Origin: Sapria himalayana
Taxonomy: Eukaryota; Streptophyta; Magnoliopsida; Malpighiales; Rafflesiaceae
Length of the DNA stretch: 64,000 nt
Reading direction: 5' to 3'
Assembly: GCA_029783825.1 (NCBI GenBank)
Contig: JAREIK010000801.1
Location: 10,814,391-10,878,390, forward strand
Under the pieces are notes generated by a model. The model had not been told where the DNA came from. It saw only the letters and a list, made by a program, of their open reading frames with translations, and did not search any database. Position 1 is the stretch's first letter. Every line of letters begins with the position of its first letter. The translations under genes and the position numbers were made by a program. Below are positions 1 through 10,025 of the stretch, one piece after another.

Positions 1-387
1 CAACTTTTATGTCATCTTCTACTTTTTTTTTATTATTCTTCTTCCTCTTTCTCTTCTTCTTTCTTTTCTTCTTTCTGTTCTTCTTCTTCTACCATTCTTT
101 CTCCTATTCTTATTATTATACTTCTTATTTCTCTTCATCTTCATCTTCTTCTTTTACTTTTTCTTCTGATTTTACTTTAAACTTTTCTTCTTTTTTTCTT
201 CATTTTTTTTATCATCATTTTTTTCATATTCTTTATTTTCTACTTTTTTTGTCTTTTTCAACTTCTTCATCTTCTTCTCGTTATTTTTATTATTATACAT
301 CATCATCATCATCAGCATCATATTCTTATTTTTTTTTCCTTTTAATCTACTTCTTTTTCCTCATATTCTTATTATTTCTCTTCTTTA

Positions 388-425
<38 letters not shown>

Positions 426-573
426 TCCCTTTTATTGTTCATCTTCTTTTTCTTTATCATCATCATCATCATCTTATTTTTCTTCTTTTTGCTCTTTTTC
501 AGCTTCTTTTTTATCATCTTCATCATTATCTTCATTATATTCTTGTTCTTATTCTTCTTTTTCTATCTATTCT
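1..573. repeat. Pyrimidine-rich low-complexity tract, left part
   Basis: Almost only T and C with A, made of TTC, TTA, TCA and TCT words, including an uninterrupted TTA run near 390-423. The + strand open frames (poly Ser/Phe/Leu/Tyr) and - strand frames (poly Lys/Asn/Met) follow from composition and are not genes. The tract continues past the inserted element at 574-954. Confidence 0.9.
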
Positions 574-954
574 CATAGTTTTAAAAAACACAAGGCACAC
601 CAAGGCGCAAAGGTTTCTTGGAGCCTTGAGGTGCAGCGCACACCTAGGCGCAAGCTTTTGTGAAGTGAAATATGACTTTGGATGCACATAAATTTTTATT
701 AAATATTATTCTATTGATAAAAAAATAAATATTCCTAATATTTAAAAAAATTTTGATGAAAAAAATAAATGAAATTATATAAATTTTAATATATAATTAT
801 AAATTTTGAGAATAAATGTAATTTTAAAAAAAACTATAGTATATAAGATGTGCCTCTTTAGTAAGGCGCATGCCTTGGAAGGCAAGGAGCTATAGCTAGA
901 AAGTGGTTGTGCCTTGAGCCTATGCATGCCTTAAGTGTGCATTTCACAACTATG
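574..954. mobile_element. Nonautonomous hAT element (381 bp) with perfect 8-bp target duplication
   Basis: The element breaks the pyrimidine tract. Termini are CATAGTT...AACTATG, and the flanking 8 bp TCTATTCT is repeated exactly at 566-573 and 955-962. Subterminal regions carry AAGGCGC/GGCGCA words like those at the ends of the 10-14 kb hAT; the centre is AT-rich. The 8-bp duplication is the hAT hallmark. No coding capacity. Confidence 0.82.
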
Positions 955-3499
955 TCTATTCTTCTACTTTATCATCATCATCATTATCATTATTATCATC
1001 ATTATTATCATTATTATTATTATTATCATCATTTTTTTCTTAATCAAGTTTTTTTTTTCACATCTTCTTATTATTCCTCTTCTTCAATTTATTTTTATTT
1101 TTGTTACTATTCTTCTTCTCCTTTTTCTTATTCATCTTCATCTTCTTTTTCTCTTTATCATCATATTCTTCTTTGTTATTATTATTATTCTTCGTCTTCT
1201 ATCTCTACTTCTACTTTATCATCATTATTTTTTCTTATTTTCTTTCATCGTCTTCTTTTTTCTTCTTATTCTTAATCTTTAAATTTATCTTCCTATTATT
1301 ACTATTTTTCATTTTCTTTTTCATCTTCTTCTCCTAACTATTCTTCTTCTCATTTTTTCTCTCATTCTTCTTTTTTTTATTCTTCCTCCACAACTTCTTT
1401 TTCTTCTTTATCTTTGGCTGCTTCTTCTTCTTCTTCATCATATTCTTCTTATTCATTTTCTTTCTTTTTCTTTTTCTTTTTCTTCTACTTCATTATTATC
1501 TTCTTTTTTTTTTCTTGATTTTCTTCTTGTTCTCGTTCTTTTTATTCATTTGTTCATTTTTATTATCATTTTCTTTTTTCTCTTATTCCATTTCTTCGTC
1601 TCTCTATTATTATTATTATTATTTTTCTTCCTTTTGCTTTTTGTATTCTTCTACTACAACTACTACTACTACTAGGACTATTACTACTACTTCTTCTTTT
1701 TCATCATCATCATCATCATCAATTTCTTCATCTTGTTCTTATTCTTCTTCATTCTATTTTTGTTCTTTTTATTATTATTATTATTATTCCTCTCTTCTTC
1801 TTCATTTACTTATTTTTCCGCATCTTCTTATTATTCCTCTTCCAATTTTTTTTTAAATTATTTTACTTCTTCTCCTTTTTTTGTTCATCATCATCTTCTT
1901 TTTCTTTTTGTTTTTCGTTTTCTTCATTATCATCATAATCATTATCTTCTTTTTCTTCTTCTTCTTTTATCTCTTCTTTTTATTTATTATTATTATCTTC
2001 TTATTTATCTATCTCTTCCTCTTTATTTTTTTCTTCTTATTGTTGTTGTTCATCTTAATCTACTTCTTTTTCCTCATTCTTATTATTCCTCTTCTTCAAT
2101 TTATTTTTATTCTTTTTATTATTCTTCTTCTCCCTTTTCTTGTTCATCTTATTTTTCTTTATCAACATCATCATCTTATTCTTCTTCTTTTTGTACTTTT
2201 TTAGCTTCTTTTTTATCATCTTCAATATCATTTTCTTCGTATTCTTGTTCTTGTTCTTCTAACTCTTCTTCTACTTCATCATCATCATTATCTTTTTCTT
2301 AATCTAGTTGTTTTTCCTCATCTTCTTATTATTCTCCTTCAATTTATTTTTATTTTTATTATTATTCTTCTTCTCCTTTTTCTTGTTCATCATCATCATC
2401 TTTTTTTTCATCATCATCATCATCATCATATTCTTCTTCTTCTTGTTTTCATTCTTCTATCTCTACTTCTACTTTATCATCATCATTTTTTTCTTTTTTA
2501 TTTCTTCTTCTTTTTTTCTTCTTATTCTTAATCTTTAAATTTCTCTTCCTATTATTATTTTTTTTCTTTTTCTTTTTCATCTTCTTCTCCTAACTATTCT
2601 TCTTCTCCTCATTCTTTCTCTCATTCTTCTTTTTTTTCTTTTTCTTAATCTAGTTATTTTTTATTTCATATTCTTCCTCCACAATTTCTTCTTGTTATTA
2701 TTCTTCTTTTTTATCTTCGGTTGCTTTATCATCAGCATCATCATCATCATCATCATCATCTTATTTATTTTTTTTTCGTTTTCTTCTACTTTATCATTAT
2801 TTTCTTCTTCTTTTTCTTGATTTTCTTTTTATTCTTGTTCTTTTTATTCGATTTGTTCATCTTTATTATCACCTTTTTCATTTTTTTATTATTCTATTTT
2901 TTCTCTCTCTTATTATTACTATTATTATTTTTTTTTCTTCTGTTTTTTTTCTTATTCTTCTACTACTACTATGACTACTATAATTTTTTCTTCTTTTTCA
3001 TCATCATCATCATCATCATCATCTTCATCTTGTTCTTATTTTTTTTTATTATTCTTCTCCTTTCTATTCTTGTTCTTTTTCTTTTTATTATTATTTTTCT
3101 TCTTCTTTTTTTGGTTCATCTTCATCTTCTTTTTGGTCTTCTTTTTCATCATCATCATCATAATTATTATATTCTTCTTCTTATTCTTCTATCTCTTCTT
3201 TTTATTTATTATTATTATTATTATTATTATCTTTTTATTCTTATATCTCTTCTTCTTTGGTTTTTTTTCTTCTTATTGTTGGTGTTCTTCTTATTATTCT
3301 CAATCTTTAAATTTCTCTTATTATTATTATTTATTTTTTTCTTTATATTTTGCTTATTCTTCTTTTTCTTTTTCATTTCTTATACTTTTTCTATTTTTTT
3401 TCTTCCTCCGCTACTTTTTCTTCTTTTTTATCTACTTCAGCTGCTTCTTCTTCTTCATATACTACAACTACTATTACTACTACTTTTTCATCATCATCA
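955..3499. repeat. Pyrimidine-rich tract with degenerate ~1.3-kb higher-order repeat
   Basis: Low-complexity TTC/TTA/TCA sequence. Landmarks recur about 1.26-1.30 kb apart: a TATCTCTACTTCTACTTTATC word near 1199 and 2459, a CTTTAAATTT word near 1277 and 2533, CCTCCACAA near 1386 and 2685, and a block at 1519-1810 resembling 2821-3090. A third, shorter spacing (about 0.7-0.8 kb) leads to similar words near 3304 and 3405. This indicates segmental duplication on top of simple-repeat slippage. No gene. Confidence 0.7.
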
Positions 3500-4241
3500 T
3501 TATGGAAGCACGAACATGGCTCCTTACTGCCGTGTCCAACACCTGGATACGTGGACATGGTACGGACACGGCATGGATACGTGCCCAATACACCACGTGG
3601 CATATAATTGATAAATCCGTATTCGATACGCCCCGTGGCGTATCGGACAGCTGCGTCGGCTGCCGTATCCATGCCGAAAGTGACCGACGTCTGACGACGT
3701 CTAGTGGCCAACGTTGCTGCATGGGCAATGTTGGCCACTAGACGCAGGTGGCGGGCACGATTTGAGGGGGGGGGAGGCAGGGGACAGGCACGATTTGAGG
3801 GGGAGAGGCAGGGGCGGGCGTGATTTGAGGGGGGGGGAGGTAGGGGCTGGCGCTATCTGTGGGGGAGGCAGGGTTGGCATAAAATAAAATAAAATATTTT
3901 TATTTCATAAAAAAAATATTTTTTTATATAATATAAGATAATTATAAAATATTATTTTATAAATAAAATTATTATAAATATTATGTTATAAAATAAAATA
4001 AAATACAATATTTTTATTTTATAAAATAAAAAAATATATATTTATTCTATAAAATAAAATAGTTTAATTTAATTTATTTTATTTAATAAAATACATAATA
4101 TTTATAAAAAAAGTATTTTTTTTTTAATTTTTTTTTTATCATATCGTATCCTAGCCGTATCCGTATCCTAGTTTTTTAGAATTTACCGTGTCCTCGTATC
4201 CTGCCGTATCGTATCCCCGTGTCCGTGTCCGTGCTTCTTAG
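3500..4241. mobile_element. Nonautonomous DNA element, GGAAGCACG...CGTGCTTCTTAG family, copy 1
   Basis: Inserted into a TCATCA repeat. Ends are inverted repeats (GGAAGCACG on the left, CGTGCTTCTTAG on the right), with subterminal GTGTCC/GGACAC and GTATCC/GGATAC words in inverted arrangement. The TCATCA flanks on both sides allow an 8-bp target duplication but cannot prove it. Inside are a G-rich minisatellite (3751-3874) and an AATAAAATAAAATATTTT-rich core. The small open frames at 3391-3741 are artefacts of the GC-rich end. A second copy is at 14081-14683. Confidence 0.72.
3751..3874. repeat. G-rich minisatellite, four ~32-bp units
   Basis: Units begin GCACGATTTGAG, GCACGATTTGAG, GCGTGATTTGAG and GCGCTATCTGTG at about 3755, 3788, 3818 and 3850. 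Each is followed by a G run and GAGGCAGGGG. The equivalent part of the related element at 14309-14410 has similar units (GCGTGATTCTGTG). Confidence 0.75.
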
Positions 4242-6533
4242 ATCATCATCTTTTTTTTCTTTTCTTTGTTCTTCTTCATTATCATCTTGTTTTTTTTCCC
4301 CATCCTCTATTTTTTCTTTATTTTCTTCTTTTTCCTCTTATTATTAATATTATTATTCTTATTCCTTTTTCTATTATTATTCTTTTTTTCTTATTCTTCT
4401 ATTACCACCACAACTTTTTTTTTTCATTATCATCAACTTCTTCATCTTGTTGTTCTTCTTCTTAATCTTCTTCTTATTTGCTTTCATTATTATCATCTTT
4501 TTTTTCTCTCTCTCTCTCTTTTTATTCATATTATTATTATTATTATTCTTTTTTTTCTTTTTATACACGTCTTCTTATTCTTCTTATTCTAATTTCTATT
4601 ATTCTTATTGTTCTTCTTTCTCTTATTATTCTTTTTTTTCTTATTCTTTTTTTTCCTATTATTATTATTATTCCCTTTCTTCAACTTTTTCTTAATTGTT
4701 TTCTTTTTCTTTATTATTTTCTTTTTCTTTAACTTCTTCTTCTTGTTATTATTATTATTATTATTCATCATCATTATCATCTTTTTTTTTTCTTTATTAT
4801 TATTATTATTATTATTATTATTTTCTCCATCTTCCTATTCATCATCTTCTTTTGATACTTCTTCTTTTAATTCCTATTTTTCTTCATGTTATTTATCCTC
4901 TTCTTCTTATTCTTCTCCCATTTTTTTTCTTTTTTTTCTTTTTCTTCTTTCACTTTTTTTCCTCTTCTTCTTTTTCTTCTTTCACCTTTTTTTTTCTTCT
5001 TCCTCTTCTTAATCTTGTTCTTCTTGTTTTTCTTCTTTATTTTCATCATAATCTTTTCTTTGTCTTCATCATCATCATTTTTTTCTTCTTATTCTTTTCC
5101 TTCCTCTTATTTTTCTTCTTCTCTTTTTTCTCATTCTTCCTCAACAACAACATCATCATCATCATCATCTTCTTCCCCATCCACTTTTTCTTATCATATT
5201 TTTTTCTTCTTTTTCTATATTTTCTTCTTCACATTCTTCTTATTCATATTCAAAATCTTTTCTTCTTTCTCTTCTTGTTTTTTCACTTTTTCTTCTTCCA
5301 ATTCTTATTCTTCATTTTCTTAATATTATTATTCTTCGTTTTTTTTCTTTTTCTCTTTCATCATCATCATCATCATCATTGTCTTTTTTTTCTTTTTTAT
5401 CTTTTCTTCATCATCATCAACTTCTTATTATTCTTTTTTTTCTTCATTCTCTTTTACTACTACTTGTTCCTATTCTTCATCATCATCAACCTCTTATTAT
5501 TATTCTTCTTATTTTTTTTTCTTTTTATTTTAATTATTATTATTGTTTATCAACATCATCATCATCATTTTCTTTTACTTCTTCTTGTTCTAGTTTTTCA
5601 TCTTATAGTTCTTCATCTTTTTCTTTCTTTTCTTATTTTTCCTCTTATTTTTCTTATACCTCTTCTTCTCGTTTATCATAATTCTCATCATCATTTTCTT
5701 CCTTATCTTCATTATCATCATTATCTTCATCTTTTTCTTCTTCTTCTTCATCTTCTTCTTATTCATCATCATTATCATCATTTTTTTTATCTTCTTCATT
5801 TTCTTCTTCTTTAATTTTTTCGTCTTTTTTTCTTCTTTTTCTCTCCTCCTCCTCCTCTTGTTGTTCTTCTTCTCCTCATTCTTCTTCTTCTTCTTCTTCT
5901 TCTTTTTATGCTTCTTCTTACTCTTTTTAACCTTCTTGTTTTTCTTCTTTGTTTTCTCCATCATCATCATCATCATTTTTTTTATCTTCTTCGTTTTCTT
6001 CTTCTTCAACTTTTTCGTTTTTTTTTCTTCTTTTTCTCTCCTCCTCCTCCTCCTCCTCCTCTTGTTGTTCTTCTTCTCCTCATTCTTCTTCTTCTTATGC
6101 ATCTTCTTACTCTTTTTAACCTTCTTGTTTTTCTTCTTTGTTTTCTCCATCATCATCATCATCATCATCATTTTCTTCCCTTTCTTCTTCCCATCATTAT
6201 TTTTTCTTCTTTTTTCTCTCTTCTTCTTTTTCCTCTTCTTATTCATATTAATTTTTTTCTTTTTCTTTTGCTTCAAATTTTTTTTCCTTCCTCTTCTTTT
6301 TTTTTCATTTCTTCTTCTTGTTTTTTTCTTAATATTATTATTTTTTGCTTTTTTTTTTCTCATTCATCATCATCATCATCGTTACTATCTTCATCATCAT
6401 CATCATCTTATTCTTTTTCAACTTTTTCTCCCCTATCTTGTTCTTTATCATCATCTACTTATTATTATTATTCTTCTTTTTTTTTCATTTCTTTTAAACT
6501 TCTACTTCTTATTCCTATTTTTCTTATTCTATA
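4242..6533. repeat. Pyrimidine-rich low-complexity tract, middle part
   Basis: TTC/TTA/TCA/TCC words throughout, with runs such as TTA repeats at 4741-4765 and 4795-4822 and CTC repeats near 5843-5858 and 6041-6060. A segment of about 180 bp is duplicated in tandem with a 190-bp period (about 5825-6005 and 6015-6195). Long open frames here are compositional. No gene. Confidence 0.9.
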
Positions 6534-7056
6534 TAGAGGTGTCAACTGGGCTGGGTAGGCCCGTCCGGCATGAGGCACATCACTATTTGGCCGTGCCTGA
6601 GCCGGCCCGGCATGGAAATTTCCCGTGCCCGGGCTCGTGTCATGCCCGACCACGACACAAATTGTGCTGTGCCGTGCCGAGGCTAACCAGGCATCATGCC
6701 GTGCCTGGCCCGACATGGTACCGTGGCCAGTTGGCATAGTACCTCGACACGAGCCGATAAACCTATTATTTTAAAAAATTAGGGGTTTGGGTGGTGCGTC
6801 GGTGCATGCTGAAACCCTAATTTTTTTTTTAAATTAGAGGTTTGGTGCACGGCGACACGATGGCGTGCAACTGAACCCCTAATTTTTTTTAAATTAGGGA
6901 TTCATGCCGCAGGCCAATGTCGGGCGGACCTCCACAGAACCGTGCCAGGCCAGGCACAGCATGGTACAGTAACCGTGCCGTGCATGACTCGACACGAAAG
7001 CACGGTCGGGTCGGCTAAAAATGGGCTGGCCCAGCACTTCCCATTTGACACCTCTA
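6534..7056. mobile_element. Nonautonomous hAT element, TAGAGGTGTCAA...TTTGACACCTCTA family, copy 1
   Basis: Perfect terminal words TAGAGGTGTC and GACACCTCTA enclose GC-rich subterminal sequence full of CCGTGCC, GGCACGG and GCCCGG words, with an AT-rich centre holding three copies of an AATTAGGGGTTT-like word. Flanks are ATTCTATA and ATTCTACC (6 of 8 identical), a decayed 8-bp duplication. It interrupts the pyrimidine tract. Relatives are at 32533, 52414 and 59502, with a larger member starting at 17857. Confidence 0.78.
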
Positions 7057-7740
7057 ATTCTACCTCTTATTATTATTTTTCTTATTCTTCTTTTTTATTT
7101 TAATTATTAATTTTCTTTATTATTATTATTATTATCATCTTCTACTTCTTGTTCTTGTTCAACTTTTTTTTTTCTTATAATTATTCCTATTCTTCTTTCT
7201 TTTCTTCATCTTCCTCATTTTCTTCTTTTTTTTGTACTGATTCTTTTCATTATTCCTCTTTATCATCATCATCATCATCATCATCATCATCTACTTCTTG
7301 TTCTTATTCTACATTTTCTTTTTCTTCTTCCTCTTTTTCTTATTTTTCTTCTTGTATCCCCCCCCACCCCCCCTCATTATTTTTCATCAACATTATCATC
7401 TCATTCTTCTACTTCTTCGTTTTCTTCTCATTTATCATCATCATTTTATTTTATTTTTCTTCTTCCTTCTCTTGTTCTTGTTGTTGTTGTTGTTCTTCCT
7501 CCTCCTCCTCTTGTTGTTATTCTTCTCTTTCTCATTCTTCTTATTTTGATTCTTCTTCCTACTCTTCTTCCCCCTCTTATTTCTTCCTCCTCTTTATATA
7601 TATTTTTTTCTTTTACTTCTACTTCTACTTATTATTATTATTCTTTTTCTTTTTATTATTCTTCTTTTTCATATTCTTGTTTTTCATTTTCTTCTTCCTC
7701 TTCTTCTACTATTTCTGTCTTCTTCTTCTTCATTTTCCTC
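7057..7740. repeat. Pyrimidine-rich low-complexity tract, right part
   Basis: Continues the TTC/TTA/TCA composition to about 7750, with a TCA run near 7263-7290, a C run near 7367-7380 and a TTG run near 7466-7490. The region 7750-7920 that follows is of normal complexity, and I see no identifiable gene in it. Confidence 0.9.
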
Positions 7741-7920
7741 ATCATCTTCCATGTGCGGCTCCCTTTGTTGTCCTATATTTTGTGTGGTCCTTTTGGTGCT
7801 TGACCTTCTTTTTGACCATTTCTACTTAATCCTTCCGTATGCCTCCCATTATGAGTCTCTGACCCTTTGCTCTTGCCTAGCCGAAAGACTGACAGCACCT
7901 CCTCAAGCTTCTGTACAACA

Positions 7921-9430
7921 TTTTTTTTAAAGTTTATTTTTATTATTAACCCTCACTTTTGGCGGATGAATACTGTTTTTACAACCTACTTACTTGCTAC
8001 CCATTTCTCTTTACATCATTTCTTTTCCCCTATTTACTGTTTACAAAATTAAAAACGCATTTACATGACCATGTTCTTTGTTTTTGCTTGCTATTCGAAA
8101 TAGCGAGATGCTGAAATCCTAATGGCCTTTTGCTTTGCTTTATGCCTCCCCATTTCCTCTATTGCTGCCTCTTTATAGACTTCAGCTTCTATCCTGTACT
8201 GTAGCGGCATAAAGCTCTACCTACCCTTTCCCCTTTCCCACCCCTTAACACATTGCCATTTGTTCCAAAGTAAGGCAAAAAAAAAAATAAAACAAAACAC
8301 AAAGGCCCGCATCCCTCCATGCTCCTGCTCTTCTTTGCTTCTGTCAAAGCTTGTTACTTATCTCCTTTCCGCCTTTTCCTCTTGTTAATTATTGCTGTTA
8401 GCCAGCTTCCATCAAATATACAAACAGTGATCAAACTACTCCCCCCTAATACACAACCCCTTACAGACTCAACAAACACTCCTAATAAAGCTTATGTACA
8501 ACATTCTGCCTCAAATCCTCCTCTTTGTCAAACCCTGCAAAAAACAAAATACTCCTACCGAGCCTAATCTACTATAACCCCATACCCTTTACATCGCCTT
8601 ACAGACACATCAAACAAATCCATAAAACATAGGACACCTAATTCTGCCCCAAGTCTCCTGCAATCCCCTCTCCATGGGCTGTAACATTCATTTCCCCTCT
8701 AACCTGCAATTAAGCCAACTCACAACAACAAACAAACTACACAAGAAAACCACATAATACCGGCTTGACTTGGTCTTTTTCTTTATAGTCACCACTCAGG
8801 ACCAAGGTGACTCTTGCATTTCTAATATCATTCTTACTTTTTCAATTATTCACTACAAAACAACTCAAATCTAACAAGGTCAATTAATTTGACCTCCTTA
8901 GCCCCCCCTACTTGCCGATTTATATACTCTTAAACTTTAATCTTTTGAATTCTTATATATGGTAGTCCAATTCTATCTAAATTTATTAGGCCTTAAAACC
9001 TATTAGGAATTTTATCCCCTTCGAATAATTACTCTCCTTTTTCATATTCTCTTTTGCTAATTTGTCCGCTAATACATTTGCTTCTTTAAAAATATAAACA
9101 TTTATTCCTTTTAATTCAATTAATAATTTTGTAATTTTGTCAATCTCCTACTCGAACCTTCACAATTCTATTTTACTTAGTACTAGATTCATTAGCAAAC
9201 TTGAATCTACCTAGTACTTGAATATATTGCAACTTATTTTCTTTTTAGATCTGCAGCCCCATATGCAAGACCATAATCTTGTAACTTGAATCTCCACAGT
9301 TCTATTTTACATTGCACTAGATTCACTAGCAAACTTGAATTTACCTGTACTTGAATATCTTGTAACTTATTTTCTTTACAGATCTGTAGCCCCTTATGCA
9401 AGGCCATAATCTTTGCATGTAGGGTTGAAG
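7921..9430 (-). mobile_element. 5'-truncated L1-type LINE: RNase H remnant and 3' UTR
   Basis: On the minus strand this matches the 3' part of the LINE at 23.1-29.5 kb. The 3' end is a short A run (T run at 7921-7929 on +). Its 3' UTR closely resembles 28880-29523 of the other copy, including the stretch that reads [15 protein letters not shown] in the antisense frame. Upstream, a decayed RNase H region contains EANVLADKLA (about 9065-9093), the usual end of that domain. A 134-bp segment of the RNase H region is repeated in tandem (about 9158-9291 and 9292-9415). The 5' truncation at about 9430 is typical of LINE insertion. Confidence 0.78.
9158..9415. repeat. 134-bp tandem duplication inside the minus-strand LINE
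   Basis: TTCTATTTTAC.T...ACTAGATTCA.TAGCAAACTTGAAT recurs with a 134-bp offset (landmark TTCTATTT at 9166 and 9300). Both copies also contain the AGATCTG.AGCCCC.TATGCAA word. The units are about 85-90% alike by eye. Confidence 0.75.
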
Positions 9431-9720
9431 ATTCTAATTCTCCTTGTTTTTCTTCTTGTACTTCTTTTTCTTTTTTTTATCTTTATCTTTTTTTTTTATT
9501 TTTCTTCTACTACTATTACAACAACTTTTTTTTTTCTTATTATTATTTTCCTTCTTATAGTTTTTTTCTTCTACTTCTTCTTCCTCTTCTTCCGTCTTTT
9601 TTTTTTCTTTTTTTTTTCTTCTACATCTTCTTCTTGTTCTTCGTATTCTTCTTCCATTTCATATATATATATATTTCTTCTTCTCCCTCATCTACTTTTT
9701 TTTTCTAATTCCATCTCAAT
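9430..9720. repeat. Short pyrimidine-rich tract with (AT)n
   Basis: TTC/TTA-rich sequence resembling the tract at 1-7740, followed by ATATATATATAT at 9661-9672. The open frame across it is compositional. Confidence 0.8.
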
Positions 9721-10017
9721 GTTTAAAAGGCAACATAATTAAAAACAAAAAGAATCTATTTCGAAAGTGCTCTTTTCTAACTTTTAGAAACACATAACAC
9801 CTAGGTATTTCTAAAGTGTGCAATGGAATCTTTCCTTCGCTAATTTTAGAATCAATTTCTAAAACATTGTATAAAGAATATTTTCATGGCTAATTTTAGT
9901 GATGAAAACAGGATCTTGTATTCCATCACTAAATAGTGACAGAATAAAATAGCAATGTAAGATCTGTTTCTAAATTAGAAATGGATTTTGAAATGTAATC
10001 TTCCATTTCTAATGTCT
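9721..10017. other. Unassigned sequence interrupted by the hAT insertion
   Basis: Contains repeated TTTCTAA/TTAGAAA and TAGTGATG/CATCACTA words in inverted arrangement (for example near 9895-9945). It continues after the hAT at 13876-14072, where TTTCTAATTTCTAT appears again. This could be the end of a decayed DNA transposon (such subterminal words are common in CACTA elements), but no terminus was recognised. Confidence 0.35.
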
Positions 10018-10025
10018 ATAACAAG
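10018..10025. repeat. hAT target-site duplication, left copy
   Basis: ATAACAAG, identical to 13868-13875, flanking the element at 10026-13867. Confidence 0.9.

Noticed and set aside
3391..3741. Three overlapping frames at a GC-rich island
   Set aside because: They start in simple repeat and run through the terminal inverted repeat of a nonautonomous element that has no coding capacity.
1..7740. Many long open frames (poly Ser/Phe/Leu/Tyr on +, poly Lys/Asn/Met on -)
   Set aside because: They follow from TTC/TTA/TCA composition, which lacks stop codons in several frames. There is no domain, no conserved start and no splice pattern.
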